Assembly (NCBI RefSeq): GCF_000963885.1
Contig: NZ_BALE01000019.1
Location: forward strand, 47,871 to 111,870
Direction: 5' to 3'
Length of the DNA stretch: 64,000 nucleotides
Source: Tanticharoenia sakaeratensis NBRC 103193
GTDB taxonomy: Bacteria > Pseudomonadota > Alphaproteobacteria > Acetobacterales > Acetobacteraceae
Made by a program: the position numbers and the translations under genes. The notes below the pieces were generated by a model, which did no database searches, was not told the DNA's origin, and was given only the letters and a program-made list of their open reading frames with translations. Shown here piece after piece: positions 17,944 to 26,250 of this stretch (the first letter of the stretch is position 1; every line of letters begins with the position of its first letter).

Positions 17944-17974
17944 TTGAACATACCGGCACGGGGTATGATATGAT
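17944..17974 (+). promoter_or_regulatory. Copper ATPase promoter: 19-bp spacer with dyad
   Basis: TTGAAC (17944-17949) and TATGAT (17969-17974) are separated by 19 bases. Inside is a perfect dyad, CATACC (17949-17954)-N7-GGTATG (17962-17967). A long 19-bp spacer around a dyad is the hallmark of MerR/CueR-activated promoters, while the arm sequence ATACC/GGTAT resembles CsoR operators, and a csoR-like gene lies 4 kb away. Either regulator, or both, could act. The -10 overlaps the ATG at 17970, which rules that ATG out as the start. Confidence 0.65.
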
Positions 17975-17999
17975 CAGCCCAGACGAAGGAGCCCGATCG

Positions 18000-20369
18000 T
18001 TGTCCAACGCCATCAGCCTTCCGATCGGCGGCATGTCCTGCGCCGCCTGCGCAACCCGCATCGAGAAGATGCTGAACCGGCGCGATGGCATACAGGCACA
18101 CGTCAATTTCGCGACCGAACGCGCCCGGATCACCCTCGACGAGCCACGCGGGTCGATCGACGATGCGATCGACACCGTGAGGAAGGCGGGTTTCGCCGTC
18201 GAGACCCGGAGCGTCGATCTGGCGCTGGGCGGCATGACCTGCGCGTCCTGTGCGGCGCGGATCGAGAAGATCCTGAATCGGGTTCCGACGGTGCATGCCT
18301 CGGTGAATTTCGCGACCGAACGCGCCCATGTCACGTATGTGCCCGGCGTCACCGACGCGGCCGACCTTGTGGCACGGATCGAGAAGGCAGGTTTCGGCGC
18401 AAAGTCGCTCGATGAAGTGGCGCCGGAAGATCCCGCGGCGCAGCGCGCGGCCGCATGGCGTCTGGAGCGCAACCGCTTTGTGCTGACGGTCCTGCTGTCG
18501 GCGCCCCTGTTCTACAACATGATCGCCATGCTCGCGGGCCACGTTCCGATGCCGGGCGGCTGGTGGCAGTTCGCATTCGCGACCCCGGTGCAGCTCTATT
18601 GCGCGCGATACCTGTATCAGCGTGCCTGGAACGCCGTCCGGAGTGGTGCGGCCAACATGGACGTGCTGGTCGTGCTCGGCACCAGCATCGCCTATGGCTT
18701 CAGCACGATCGTCCTGTTTCTCGGCTTGAACCAGCCCCTCTATTTCGAGGCCAGCGCCGCCATCGTGACGCTGATTTCGCTGGGCCGCCTGATGGAGGCG
18801 CGCGCGCGCATGCGCACCAGCGCCGGGATCGAGCGCCTGCTGCAGCTTCAGCCCGCAACGGCGCACAGGGAGCACGACGGCGTAATCACCGATTGTCCGG
18901 TTGCCGCCCTGCGTCGCGACGACGTGTTCGTCGTGCGTCCAGGTGAAAGCCTGCCGGTCGACGGGACGATCCTGAGCGGCACGTCCGAAGTCAACGAGTC
19001 CATGCTGACCGGCGAAAGTGCCCCTGTTCTGAAGAACACGGGCGACCGGGTCTTCGGCGGCACCATCAACGCCCATGGCGCGCTGCGTATCCGCGCCACG
19101 GGCGTGGGCGCGGATACGGCGCTGGCCCGCATCGTTCGCATGGTCGAACAGGCACAGGGGTCGAAGCCGCAGGTGCAGCGCCTGGCCGATCGCATCTCGG
19201 GCATCTTCGTGCCGACGATCATCGGTCTTGCCGTCCTGACGTTCCTCGTCGGCTGGGCCGCCACGGGATCGGCGACATGGAGCCTCGTGTCCGCCGTCTC
19301 GGTTCTGGTCATCGCCTGCCCGTGCGCACTTGGTCTTGCAACACCGACGGCAATCATGGTCGGCACCGGGCGCGGCGCACAGGCGGGCATCCTGTTTCGC
19401 AATGCGGACGCTCTGGAACATGCCCGGACGCTTTCGACCATCATTTTCGACAAGACCGGCACGCTGACCGAAGGCCGTCCCGCCGTCACTGACACGGTCA
19501 ACGCATCAGGCATCGACAGCGCCCATCTGCTCTCCGTCGCGGCCGCGCTGGAGCAGAATTCGGAGCATCCGCTCGCTCGCGCCATCGTCGATCATGCCAG
19601 AGCCGAAGGCATCGATGCCGCCGTGATGACGGGTTTCACCGCCGTCCCGGGCCGCGGCGTCACAGGCGAGATCGGAGGCGAGACCGCCCGTCTCGGCGCG
19701 CCTGCGTTCCTGCGGGACAGCGGCGTCGTGCTGGATGACGACGTCGTTCATACGCTCGAAAGCGCGGGCAAGACCGTGATCGCCGTCGCCCGCGGCGACC
19801 GGTTTCTCGGCGTCATCGCGCTGGCCGACCGGCTGCGCGCGGATGCGGCGGCAACCGTGGCTGCCCTCAAGGCCGCGGGGATCCGGGTTGCGATGCTGAC
19901 GGGCGACAATGAACGCGCGGCAGGCGTGGTGGCCCGTGCGGTCGGCGTGGATGATTACCGCGCCGGTGTCCTGCCCGGGCACAAGGCCGATGCGGTCGCG
20001 CAGTATCGCGCCCGCGGCGGGACCGTCGGCATGGTGGGTGATGGCATCAACGATGCGCCTGCGCTGGCGGCAGCCGATGTCGGCTTCGCGATCGGGGCAG
20101 GGGCCGCGGTTGCGGTCGATACGGCCGATATCGTCCTGATGCGCAGCGAGCTTGCCGGCGTGCTGGACGCCATCTCGCTGTCCCGCGCGACCCTGTCCAA
20201 GATCCGGCAGAACCTGTTCTTTGCCTTCATCTATAATCTGCTGGGCCTGCCGCTTGCAGCGTTCGGGATGCTCAATCCGGTGATCGCGGGCGGGGCCATG
20301 GCCATGAGTTCGGTCTCGGTCGTCAGCAATTCGCTGCTGCTCAACCGCTGGCGTCCGCGCGCACGATAG
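18000..20369 (+). CDS. Copper-exporting P1B-type ATPase
   Basis: Inner membrane Cu(I) pump of 789 residues (CopA/ActP type; the symbol is left blank because copA is used for the oxidase). Two N-terminal HMA domains carry GMSCAAC and GMTCASC. The core has TGES, the transport motif CPC in [13 protein letters not shown], the phosphorylation site [13 protein letters not shown] and [10 protein letters not shown]. The start is TTG at 18000: GAAGGAG (17985-17991) lies 8 bases before it, and the ATG at 17970 overlaps the promoter -10. The frame is open back to 17607 but is not translated there. It is transcribed divergently from the cop operon. Confidence 0.93.
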   Translation: MSNAISLPIGGMSCAACATRIEKMLNRRDGIQAHVNFATERARITLDEPRGSIDDAIDTVRKAGFAVETRSVDLALGGMTCASCAARIEKILNRVPTVHASVNFATERAHVTYVPGVTDAADLVARIEKAGFGAKSLDEVAPEDPAAQRAAAWRLERNRFVLTVLLSAPLFYNMIAMLAGHVPMPGGWWQFAFATPVQLYCARYLYQRAWNAVRSGAANMDVLVVLGTSIAYGFSTIVLFLGLNQPLYFEASAAIVTLISLGRLMEARARMRTSAGIERLLQLQPATAHREHDGVITDCPVAALRRDDVFVVRPGESLPVDGTILSGTSEVNESMLTGESAPVLKNTGDRVFGGTINAHGALRIRATGVGADTALARIVRMVEQAQGSKPQVQRLADRISGIFVPTIIGLAVLTFLVGWAATGSATWSLVSAVSVLVIACPCALGLATPTAIMVGTGRGAQAGILFRNADALEHARTLSTIIFDKTGTLTEGRPAVTDTVNASGIDSAHLLSVAAALEQNSEHPLARAIVDHARAEGIDAAVMTGFTAVPGRGVTGEIGGETARLGAPAFLRDSGVVLDDDVVHTLESAGKTVIAVARGDRFLGVIALADRLRADAAATVAALKAAGIRVAMLTGDNERAAGVVARAVGVDDYRAGVLPGHKADAVAQYRARGGTVGMVGDGINDAPALAAADVGFAIGAGAAVAVDTADIVLMRSELAGVLDAISLSRATLSKIRQNLFFAFIYNLLGLPLAAFGMLNPVIAGGAMAMSSVSVVSNSLLLNRWRPRAR

Positions 20370-20382
20370 AATGGGGCGGCCG

Positions 20383-21234
20383 TCAGGCCACCGGGAGATT
20401 GTCGATCAGCCGGACATGGCCCAGCCATGCCGCAACCAGCAGCCGCGCCGGCCGATAGGTCTCATCGCAGCGCGTAAGGTCGTCCGCGCGGCGGAGTTCG
20501 GCATACTCGACGGGACCGAAACCCGTCTGTTCGAGCGCCGTGCGCAGCCGGGGCAGGACGGAGGTCGACGCTTCGCCGTTTTTCAGGGCCTCAACCGCGT
20601 CCTGCATCAGGTGCGGAAGCCGGGCGGCCTTCTCACGATCTTCGACAGGCAGACGACGGTTCCGCGAGGACATTGCGAGCCCATCCCCCTCCCGTACGGT
20701 CGGGCAACCGACGATCGTGACCGGAAGGTCGAGATCGGCGGCGACCCGACGGACCACCTGAAGCTGCTGAAAGTCCTTCTCGCCGAAATAGGCCCGGTCC
20801 GTCCGGGACTGGATCAGCAGTTTCGTCACAACCGTTGCAACACCGTCGAAATGACCCAGACGATGGGCGCCGCACAGACCCTCGGACACGCCGCCGACAT
20901 GGATCCGTGTCGCAAATCCGGCCGGATACATCGCGTCCACATCCGGCATGAACAGCGCGTGCGCACCCGCGCCGCGCAGCATGGCCGCATCGTCGTCCGC
21001 CGTGCGCGGATAAAGCGCCAGGTCGGATGCGTTGTCGAACTGCGTCGGGTTGACGAAGATCGAGACGATGACGCGGTCGCATTCCGCAAGCGCACGCCGC
21101 ACGAGGCTGAGATGGCCGTCATGCAGGGCCCCCATGGTCGGCACCAGGCCGATCACCAGCCTGTCCGCCCGCCATTGATCGACCACGCCGCGCAGGTCCG
21201 CGACGTTTCGGACAGTCACCATGCTGCTTGTCAT
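20383..21234 (-). CDS. panC: Pantoate--beta-alanine ligase (pantothenate synthetase)
   Basis: Cytoplasmic enzyme joining pantoate and beta-alanine with ATP to make pantothenate for coenzyme A. The 283 residues show the nucleotidyltransferase landmarks PTMGALHDGHLSLV (HIGH-type), VSIFVNPTQF, YFGEKDFQQL and a KMSKS-like MSSRNRRL. The start at ATG 21234 gives the usual N-terminal VTVRNVADLR; the frame is open further upstream but those residues are atypical. The gene is convergent with the copper ATPase (13 bases between stops) and is not functionally tied to its neighbours. Confidence 0.93.
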   Translation of the reverse strand: MTSSMVTVRNVADLRGVVDQWRADRLVIGLVPTMGALHDGHLSLVRRALAECDRVIVSIFVNPTQFDNASDLALYPRTADDDAAMLRGAGAHALFMPDVDAMYPAGFATRIHVGGVSEGLCGAHRLGHFDGVATVVTKLLIQSRTDRAYFGEKDFQQLQVVRRVAADLDLPVTIVGCPTVREGDGLAMSSRNRRLPVEDREKAARLPHLMQDAVEALKNGEASTSVLPRLRTALEQTGFGPVEYAELRRADDLTRCDETYRPARLLVAAWLGHVRLIDNLPVA

Positions 21235-21678
21235 CAGATCGTCTTTCCGTTCCGGCCATGTCCATCGTGCCGCTCCCGCAGGTCGGAAGCGCGCGGTCGC
21301 CCGGCAATACGCGCGGGATGAAAACGAGGCAACGTCACGCGGCCCGGGCCATGGCCGATCATCCTCCGGCTTCATATCGCCCATAAGCCGTCCGGACAGA
21401 AGCCGGACCGGAAGTCTGCAGCGCCGGTTAACGGAGTTTGTCGCTTCGTTGCAGTTTCACAGAATCATCACACACCCCGTTTCACGGGTGCGATAGCAAA
21501 CGGCGCAGTCCTCAACCGATTTCAACCGCAGACATATCTGAACGAGGCCGAATCCCCCTTTTTCGCACGCCGGTGTCGGCACACGACACAGGGCGGACAG
21601 CCGTGCCCACACCTTCCGGCATGCACGCGAATCCGGCCGCGTTCAGGACTTGAGCATCATCAGGAAAGGCCGCCCGAC
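21235..21678. other. Divergent intergenic region panC / phosphoesterase
   Basis: 444 bases without a convincing gene. The sequence near 21440-21490 is less GC-rich and has a hairpin-like CACCC...GGGTG element. I found no good -35/-10 pair and no clear Pho box. AGGAAAGG at 21662-21669 is the ribosome-binding site of the phosphoesterase gene. Confidence 0.3.
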
Positions 21679-23436
21679 GTGTTCTCAACGAGAGCAAAAC
21701 TCGCAGTTTCCACGCTTTTGTCCCTGTCGCTGATGACCCCGGCCCTCGATGCCGTGGCGCAGGCGCACTCGTTTGACAGACATGGCGACAATGCCGGTTT
21801 CGGCGGCGGCGCATCGCATGTCAGAACCCGCACGCCAATCAAGCATCTGGTCGTGATCTATCAGGAGAACGTCTCCTTCGATCACTACTTCGCAACATAC
21901 CCCAACGCGGCCAACCCCTCGGGCGAGCCGTCGTTCCGTCCGTCCCCGTATGACCGCAAGGTCAACAATCTGCGGACCGCGAACCTGCTCGCGCAGAACC
22001 CGAACACGAACACCGCCAACGGCACGGGTGCGGCATTGCCGTTCCGTCTCGATCGCACGCAGGCGAGCACGGCCGACCAGAATCACGCCTACACGGCCGA
22101 GCAGATGGCCTACGACAACGGCAAGGCCGACCTCTTCCCGCTCTATACCGGTTCGGGTTCGTCGGGCGGCGTCGGCGCGTTCGGCACCAAGGGACAGGTC
22201 CTGGGCTATTTCGACGGCAACACCGTGACGGCGCTGTGGAATTATGCGCAGCGCTTCGCGATGAGCGACAACATGTATACCGACACCTACGGTCCCTCGA
22301 CCCCCGGTGCGCTTGAAGTCGTCTCGGGCCAGACCAACGGGATGTCGATCCGCTTCACGACGCAGAAGCCTTCGACCAAGACGACCTCGTCGTCCTACGT
22401 CAATGACGGGCAGGGCGGCTACACGATGGTCAACGACATCGACCCCGCCTACGACACGTGCTCGTCGACCACCAACCAGGCGTCGATGACCGGCCGCAAC
22501 ATCGGTGACCTGCTCAACGAACAGGGCATCACCTGGGGCGGATTCATGGGCGGCTTCGACCTGACGTCCACGAACACCGACGGCAGCACGGGCTGCAGCC
22601 GTCAGACCTATTCGTCGACGGTCGCGGAAAATGTCGCGGACTACATCCCCCATCACAACTGGTTCCAGTATTACGAGACGACCGCCAACCCGACGCATGC
22701 GCGGCCGGCCTCGATCCGTTCCATCGGCTACAGTGTGGTGCCCGGCTCCAGAAAGGCAGAACCGGCGAACCACGAATACGACCTGAACGACTTCTACGCG
22801 TCCGTGAAAGCCGGCAATTTCCCGGCAGTGTCCTTCATCAAGCTCCCGGCTTTCCAGGACGGTCACGCCGGTTACTCGGATCCGCTCGATGAACAGGCGG
22901 GCGTCGTCAAGCTCGTCAACTTCATCCAGACCCGCCCGGAATGGAACGACACGGCCATTATCGTGACGTATGACGATTCGGATGGCTGGTACGACCATGC
23001 CTATACCGCCCCGAGGCACGGGTCGGCCGATGCGTCCGCCGACCAGCTCAACGGTGCAGGCAAGTGCAACGGCCCGCTGCCGGAAGGCGTGTCGGGCAAG
23101 ACCGTGAACGGTCGCTGCGGCCCGGGCACACGCATCCCGCTCATCCTGATCTCGCCCTGGGCCAAGCGGAACTACATCGGCCATACGCTAGTGACGCAGG
23201 CGTCCGTCACCCGCTTCATCGAGGACAACTGGCTGAATGGCAAGCGCCTAGGCGGCGGCTCGTTCGACGCGAGCACCGGCAGCCTCGACGATCTGTTCGA
23301 CTTCTACAGCTTCCCGAAATTCGAAGCGCTGATGCTGGATCCGGGAACCGGTGAAGTCCGCGCCTCGCGCCATGACCATCATGGCGGCCACGGCGGGTTC
23401 GGCGGCTTCGGCGGGTTCGGCGGCTTCCCGTTCTGA
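21679..23436 (+). CDS. Secreted AcpA/phospholipase C-type phosphoesterase
   Basis: Exported phosphoesterase of 585 residues starting at GTG 21679, with AGGAAAGG 9 bases upstream. A signal peptide (STLLSLSLMTPALDAVAQ) precedes the domain. Family motifs: VVIYQENVSFDHYFATYP, the catalytic region DTYGPSTPGALE (nucleophile Ser/Thr), PAVSFIKLPA and the metal-binding YDDSDGWYDH. This matches the PF04185 group, which includes acid phosphatase AcpA and phospholipase C. The protein ends with a His/Gly/Phe repeat tail (GFGGFGGFGGFPF), which is not part of the catalytic fold and may bind metal or interact with the surface. The substrate cannot be fixed from sequence. The next gene encodes a di-haem peroxidase on the same strand. 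Confidence 0.85.
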   Translation: MFSTRAKLAVSTLLSLSLMTPALDAVAQAHSFDRHGDNAGFGGGASHVRTRTPIKHLVVIYQENVSFDHYFATYPNAANPSGEPSFRPSPYDRKVNNLRTANLLAQNPNTNTANGTGAALPFRLDRTQASTADQNHAYTAEQMAYDNGKADLFPLYTGSGSSGGVGAFGTKGQVLGYFDGNTVTALWNYAQRFAMSDNMYTDTYGPSTPGALEVVSGQTNGMSIRFTTQKPSTKTTSSSYVNDGQGGYTMVNDIDPAYDTCSSTTNQASMTGRNIGDLLNEQGITWGGFMGGFDLTSTNTDGSTGCSRQTYSSTVAENVADYIPHHNWFQYYETTANPTHARPASIRSIGYSVVPGSRKAEPANHEYDLNDFYASVKAGNFPAVSFIKLPAFQDGHAGYSDPLDEQAGVVKLVNFIQTRPEWNDTAIIVTYDDSDGWYDHAYTAPRHGSADASADQLNGAGKCNGPLPEGVSGKTVNGRCGPGTRIPLILISPWAKRNYIGHTLVTQASVTRFIEDNWLNGKRLGGGSFDASTGSLDDLFDFYSFPKFEALMLDPGTGEVRASRHDHHGGHGGFGGFGGFGGFPF

Positions 23437-23448
23437 TCCCAGCCATGA

Positions 23449-23480
23449 GGAACGCGCACGACTTGTGCCTCGCGCGTTCC
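23449..23480 (+). repeat. Hairpin after the phosphoesterase gene
   Basis: GGAACGCGC (23449-23457) pairs perfectly with GCGCGTTCC (23472-23480) around a 14-base loop, 12 bases after the phosphoesterase stop. No T tract follows. A smaller GTCAG-GAA-CTGAC hairpin lies at 23493-23505. Confidence 0.5.
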
Positions 23481-23511
23481 TTGATCCGGACAGTCAGGAA
23501 CTGACGTGGAA

Positions 23512-23547
23512 GTCAGCGGAGCCTCGGCTTCGCTGACTTTCTTCATT
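23512..23547 (+). terminator. Intrinsic terminator (or attenuator) before peroxidase gene
   Basis: GTCAGCG (23512-23518) pairs with CGCTGAC (23531-23537), with an inner AGCC/GGCT stem, followed by a T-rich stretch (TTTCTTCATTTT). It lies only about 30 bases before the peroxidase ATG, so it could end the phosphoesterase message or modulate read-through. The upstream CTGAC at 23501-23505 could pair with 23512-23516 instead. Confidence 0.6.
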
Positions 23548-23570
23548 TTGGCGAGCATATTTCCCACACC

Positions 23571-24938
23571 ATGTTTTTCTTCCGATCTCCCGAACGGCTT
23601 CCCGCATTCCGTACACTGGCCCTGATGGCGGCGCTGCCGTTCATGGGGCTGGCCGGTGCCGCGCGGGCGCACGCGCAGACCCCCGGAACCTGCGCGCCAC
23701 GAACGGACGGATCGAACCCGTGTCCGAGCGCGCTCCGCCTGCCGCCCACACAGCCTCTGTCGCTGATGGCGCAGATCGGCAAGGCGATGTTCTACGACAA
23801 GGCCCTGTCGGGAAACGGACAACTCTCCTGCGCGTCGTGTCACGACCCGCACCATCATTACGGCCCCGCGACCGACACGCCCGTCTTTCTCGGGGGCACG
23901 AAACTCGACCAGCAGGGGCGCCGCGCGGTGCCCTCCCTGACCTATCTGGATCGTGAGCCGAGCTTCAGCATCGGCCCGGACAATCCGGTCAGCGAACAGG
24001 GACCGCCGCCGCTCGCGCCCCCGACGGGAGACGCCGCACACGGGCCGAAGAGCGCGGCCAACACATCCAGTTCGGCAGCAAACATGGTGCCACAGGGCGG
24101 TCTTTTCTGGGACGGTCGCGCCGATACGTTGCAGCAGCAGACGCTCGGGCCGCTGTATGACCCGGCGGAAATGGCATCGACGCGCAAGCGCGTTCTCACG
24201 CGCATCTCACACGCGCCTTACACCGCCGCCCTGAAGCAGCTCTCCGGCATGGCCGGCGCCGCGGAACCCGATTTCCTGCTGAACGAGGCCATGTTCGCGC
24301 TGGCGCGCTACCAGATCGAGGATCCGAACTTTCACGCCTATTCTAGCAAGTTCGATGCGTGGCTGCAGGGACATGCGCGTTTCACCCCGCTCGAACGCGA
24401 AGGCTATCTGCTGTACAATGATCCCGGAAAAGGGAATTGCGCGGCCTGTCATGTCGATACGGTCCCATCGAACGGATTGCCGCCGTTGTTCACCGATCAT
24501 CAGTACGAGGCGCTCGGCGCCCCGCGCAACCGCGACCTGATCGCCAATCATGATCCGGCCCATTTCGACCTGGGTGTCTGTGACCGTGAACCTGACGGCC
24601 GCAAGACGCTTGCGCCCTATTGCGGCATGTTCGCAACGCCCACCTTGCGCAACAGCGCGACGCGCCACGTCTTTTTCCATAACGGCGTGTTTCGCTCGCT
24701 CCGGCAGGTTCTCGATTTCTACGTTCTGCGCGATATCGAGCCCGAGCGGTTCTATGCACGCGGCGCGGACGGCAAGGTGCAGCCTTACGACGATCTTCCC
24801 GTTCAATACCGGAAGAATATTGACATGACCGATGCGCCGCTCGATCGCAAACACGGGGATGCACCGGCCCTGAACGATCATGAGCGCGACGCCATCGTCG
24901 CGTTTCTGCAGACACTCACGGACCGGCCGGGACACTGA
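23571..24938 (+). CDS. Di-haem cytochrome c peroxidase family protein
   Basis: Periplasmic c-type cytochrome of 455 residues with a signal peptide (LALMAALPFMGLAGAARA). Two haem sites are visible: SCASCHDPHHH near residue 87 and NCAACHVD near residue 290. The region between contains the typical GGLFWDGRADTLQQQ, and ATPTLRNSATRHVFFHNG lies in the C-terminal domain. This matches the CcpA/MauG-like PF03150 family, which either reduces hydrogen peroxide with electrons from small cytochromes or modifies partner proteins. It shares strand and neighbourhood with the secreted phosphoesterase. Whether the two act together is unknown. It is convergent with the AhpD-like gene. Confidence 0.88.
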   Translation: MFFFRSPERLPAFRTLALMAALPFMGLAGAARAHAQTPGTCAPRTDGSNPCPSALRLPPTQPLSLMAQIGKAMFYDKALSGNGQLSCASCHDPHHHYGPATDTPVFLGGTKLDQQGRRAVPSLTYLDREPSFSIGPDNPVSEQGPPPLAPPTGDAAHGPKSAANTSSSAANMVPQGGLFWDGRADTLQQQTLGPLYDPAEMASTRKRVLTRISHAPYTAALKQLSGMAGAAEPDFLLNEAMFALARYQIEDPNFHAYSSKFDAWLQGHARFTPLEREGYLLYNDPGKGNCAACHVDTVPSNGLPPLFTDHQYEALGAPRNRDLIANHDPAHFDLGVCDREPDGRKTLAPYCGMFATPTLRNSATRHVFFHNGVFRSLRQVLDFYVLRDIEPERFYARGADGKVQPYDDLPVQYRKNIDMTDAPLDRKHGDAPALNDHERDAIVAFLQTLTDRPGH

Positions 24939-24957
24939 CCCCGTCACATCAAGCAGA

Positions 24958-24990
24958 CTGATCCGCCGCGACAGGGATGCGACGGATCAG
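24958..24990. terminator. Hairpin between convergent genes
   Basis: CTGATCCG (24958-24965) pairs with CGGATCAG (24983-24990), with an extra CGC/GCG inside the loop. It lies 20 bases after the peroxidase stop and 61 bases from the end of the convergent AhpD-like gene. No T tract follows on either strand, so terminator function is only probable. Confidence 0.35.
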
Positions 24991-25050
24991 AATGCTCATG
25001 TTATCAGAGCGCATGCTTCCCGCGCGGAGCGGATACAGTGCCCTACAGGG

Positions 25051-25644
25051 TTATCCACCTTCCGGAGTCGTGACCGGATATTCGGCTTCACCGAGCGTGT
25101 GCATAAGCCGGTTCGCCCAGGCGAACATCGAAGCAGACAAGACGAGATCGAGAATCTGCAGATCCGACAGACCGGCCTCACGCAGTCTTTCGTGGTCGTG
25201 CGCACCGACAGCCCCGGGTTCTCTCGTGAGCTTGACCGCAAACGCAAAGACCGGCTGCCATTCCGGCTCGAGCTTCGCGTCCGCACCATCTGTGAAGATC
25301 GCCTCAACAACATCCCGGCGCCCCGTCAGCTGCACGAACCGCGCCGCATGGGTCGACGCACAGAACACACATCGGTTCAGCACGGATGCCACAAGCGCAC
25401 CCAGCTCGCGCAGCGGCCGTCCAAGGCCGCCCCGTCCATACATGACGGCATTATAGAGCGGCGTGCGAACAGCCAGAACCTGCGGATCATGAGCCAGCGT
25501 CAGGATGTAATCCGAAACCTTCATGTTCGACGGCGTGGTCTTCATGGCGGCATGCTGGGCATCGGTCGCGTCCGCGAGGATGACGGGATGCACGTAGGAG
25601 CGCCAGTCGAGCGCCTCGGTCGTGAACGGATGAGTGGATGTCAT
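25051..25644 (-). CDS. AhpD-like peroxidase-related (CMD) protein
   Basis: Alkylhydroperoxidase D/carboxymuconolactone decarboxylase fold protein of 197 residues. The catalytic CxxCxxxH motif is intact in NRCVFCASTHAARF. AhpD-type proteins use this Cys pair with a proton relay to reduce peroxides. The ATG at 25644 overlaps the stop of the preceding CMD gene as ATGA, so the two are co-translated. The pair resembles the paired alkylhydroperoxidase/CMD domain families often found with flavin monooxygenases and ABC transporters. A flavoprotein gene is divergent to it here. Confidence 0.8.
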   Translation of the reverse strand: MTSTHPFTTEALDWRSYVHPVILADATDAQHAAMKTTPSNMKVSDYILTLAHDPQVLAVRTPLYNAVMYGRGGLGRPLRELGALVASVLNRCVFCASTHAARFVQLTGRRDVVEAIFTDGADAKLEPEWQPVFAFAVKLTREPGAVGAHDHERLREAGLSDLQILDLVLSASMFAWANRLMHTLGEAEYPVTTPEGG

Positions 25645-26120
25645 GCGCCCGCTCCCATCATCGCGACGCCCGCGGACAGACGCACGGCATAGTGCACGCA
25701 GGCGACCAGCTCCGCGAGCCTGACGATATCGGCATCTGCAAGGCCTGCGCTCGACAATTTCCCGATCAGCGCGCGTGTCGCGGCTTCAGGCGTGCGCGTC
25801 ACCAGATCCACATAATGCACACAGGCCTGAACGGACGCATTGCCGTCATCCGGCAGAGCGCCGTCCGCAATCTGGCGATATGCCTCGGCGTTCCCTGCCG
25901 CTTCCAGACGCGCATTAAACCATGTCGCGGCCTGTCCAACGCCCGACATGGCCGCAATGCGCACTGCGATCGCCGCACGAAATCCGAGACTGAGGCCCCC
26001 CGGGTCATCCGGTTGCAATACCGCCTCGATGGCCTCGCGGCTCATGTCGAAGATCGGGCGGCGCACCGCGAATACTCCGTCGGCGTCCGCGGGCGCTGGT
26101 TCGAATACGGAATGCATCAT
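25641..26120 (-). CDS. CMD-domain protein without the peroxidatic Cys pair
   Basis: 159 residues from the ATG pair 26120/26117 with GAGGG upstream. The helical segment GLSLGFRAAIAVRIAAMSG and the C-terminal IVRLAELVACVHYAVRLSAG fit an AhpD/CMD fold, but no CxxC is present, so it is unlikely to be a peroxidase on its own. It is translationally coupled to the AhpD-like gene, suggesting a heteromer. The frame extends further upstream in the listed strand but runs antisense to the flavoprotein gene and is rejected. Confidence 0.7.
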   Translation of the reverse strand: MMHSVFEPAPADADGVFAVRRPIFDMSREAIEAVLQPDDPGGLSLGFRAAIAVRIAAMSGVGQAATWFNARLEAAGNAEAYRQIADGALPDDGNASVQACVHYVDLVTRTPEAATRALIGKLSSAGLADADIVRLAELVACVHYAVRLSAGVAMMGAGA

Positions 26121-26250
26121 GGCACGGCCCTCAGAACGCTTCGTTATCGTTTCGATCAGGTTCTTATCATATAGACGGGCTGCTGGACGGTTCCTAGAGT
26201 ATCGGCACGATACAGGCGCCCACACGGATTTTTTGCGGAGCAACCATGCC

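Noticed and set aside
17970..17972. ATG as start of the copper ATPase
   Set aside because: It overlaps the -10 element. The TTG at 18000 has GAAGGAG 8 bases upstream.
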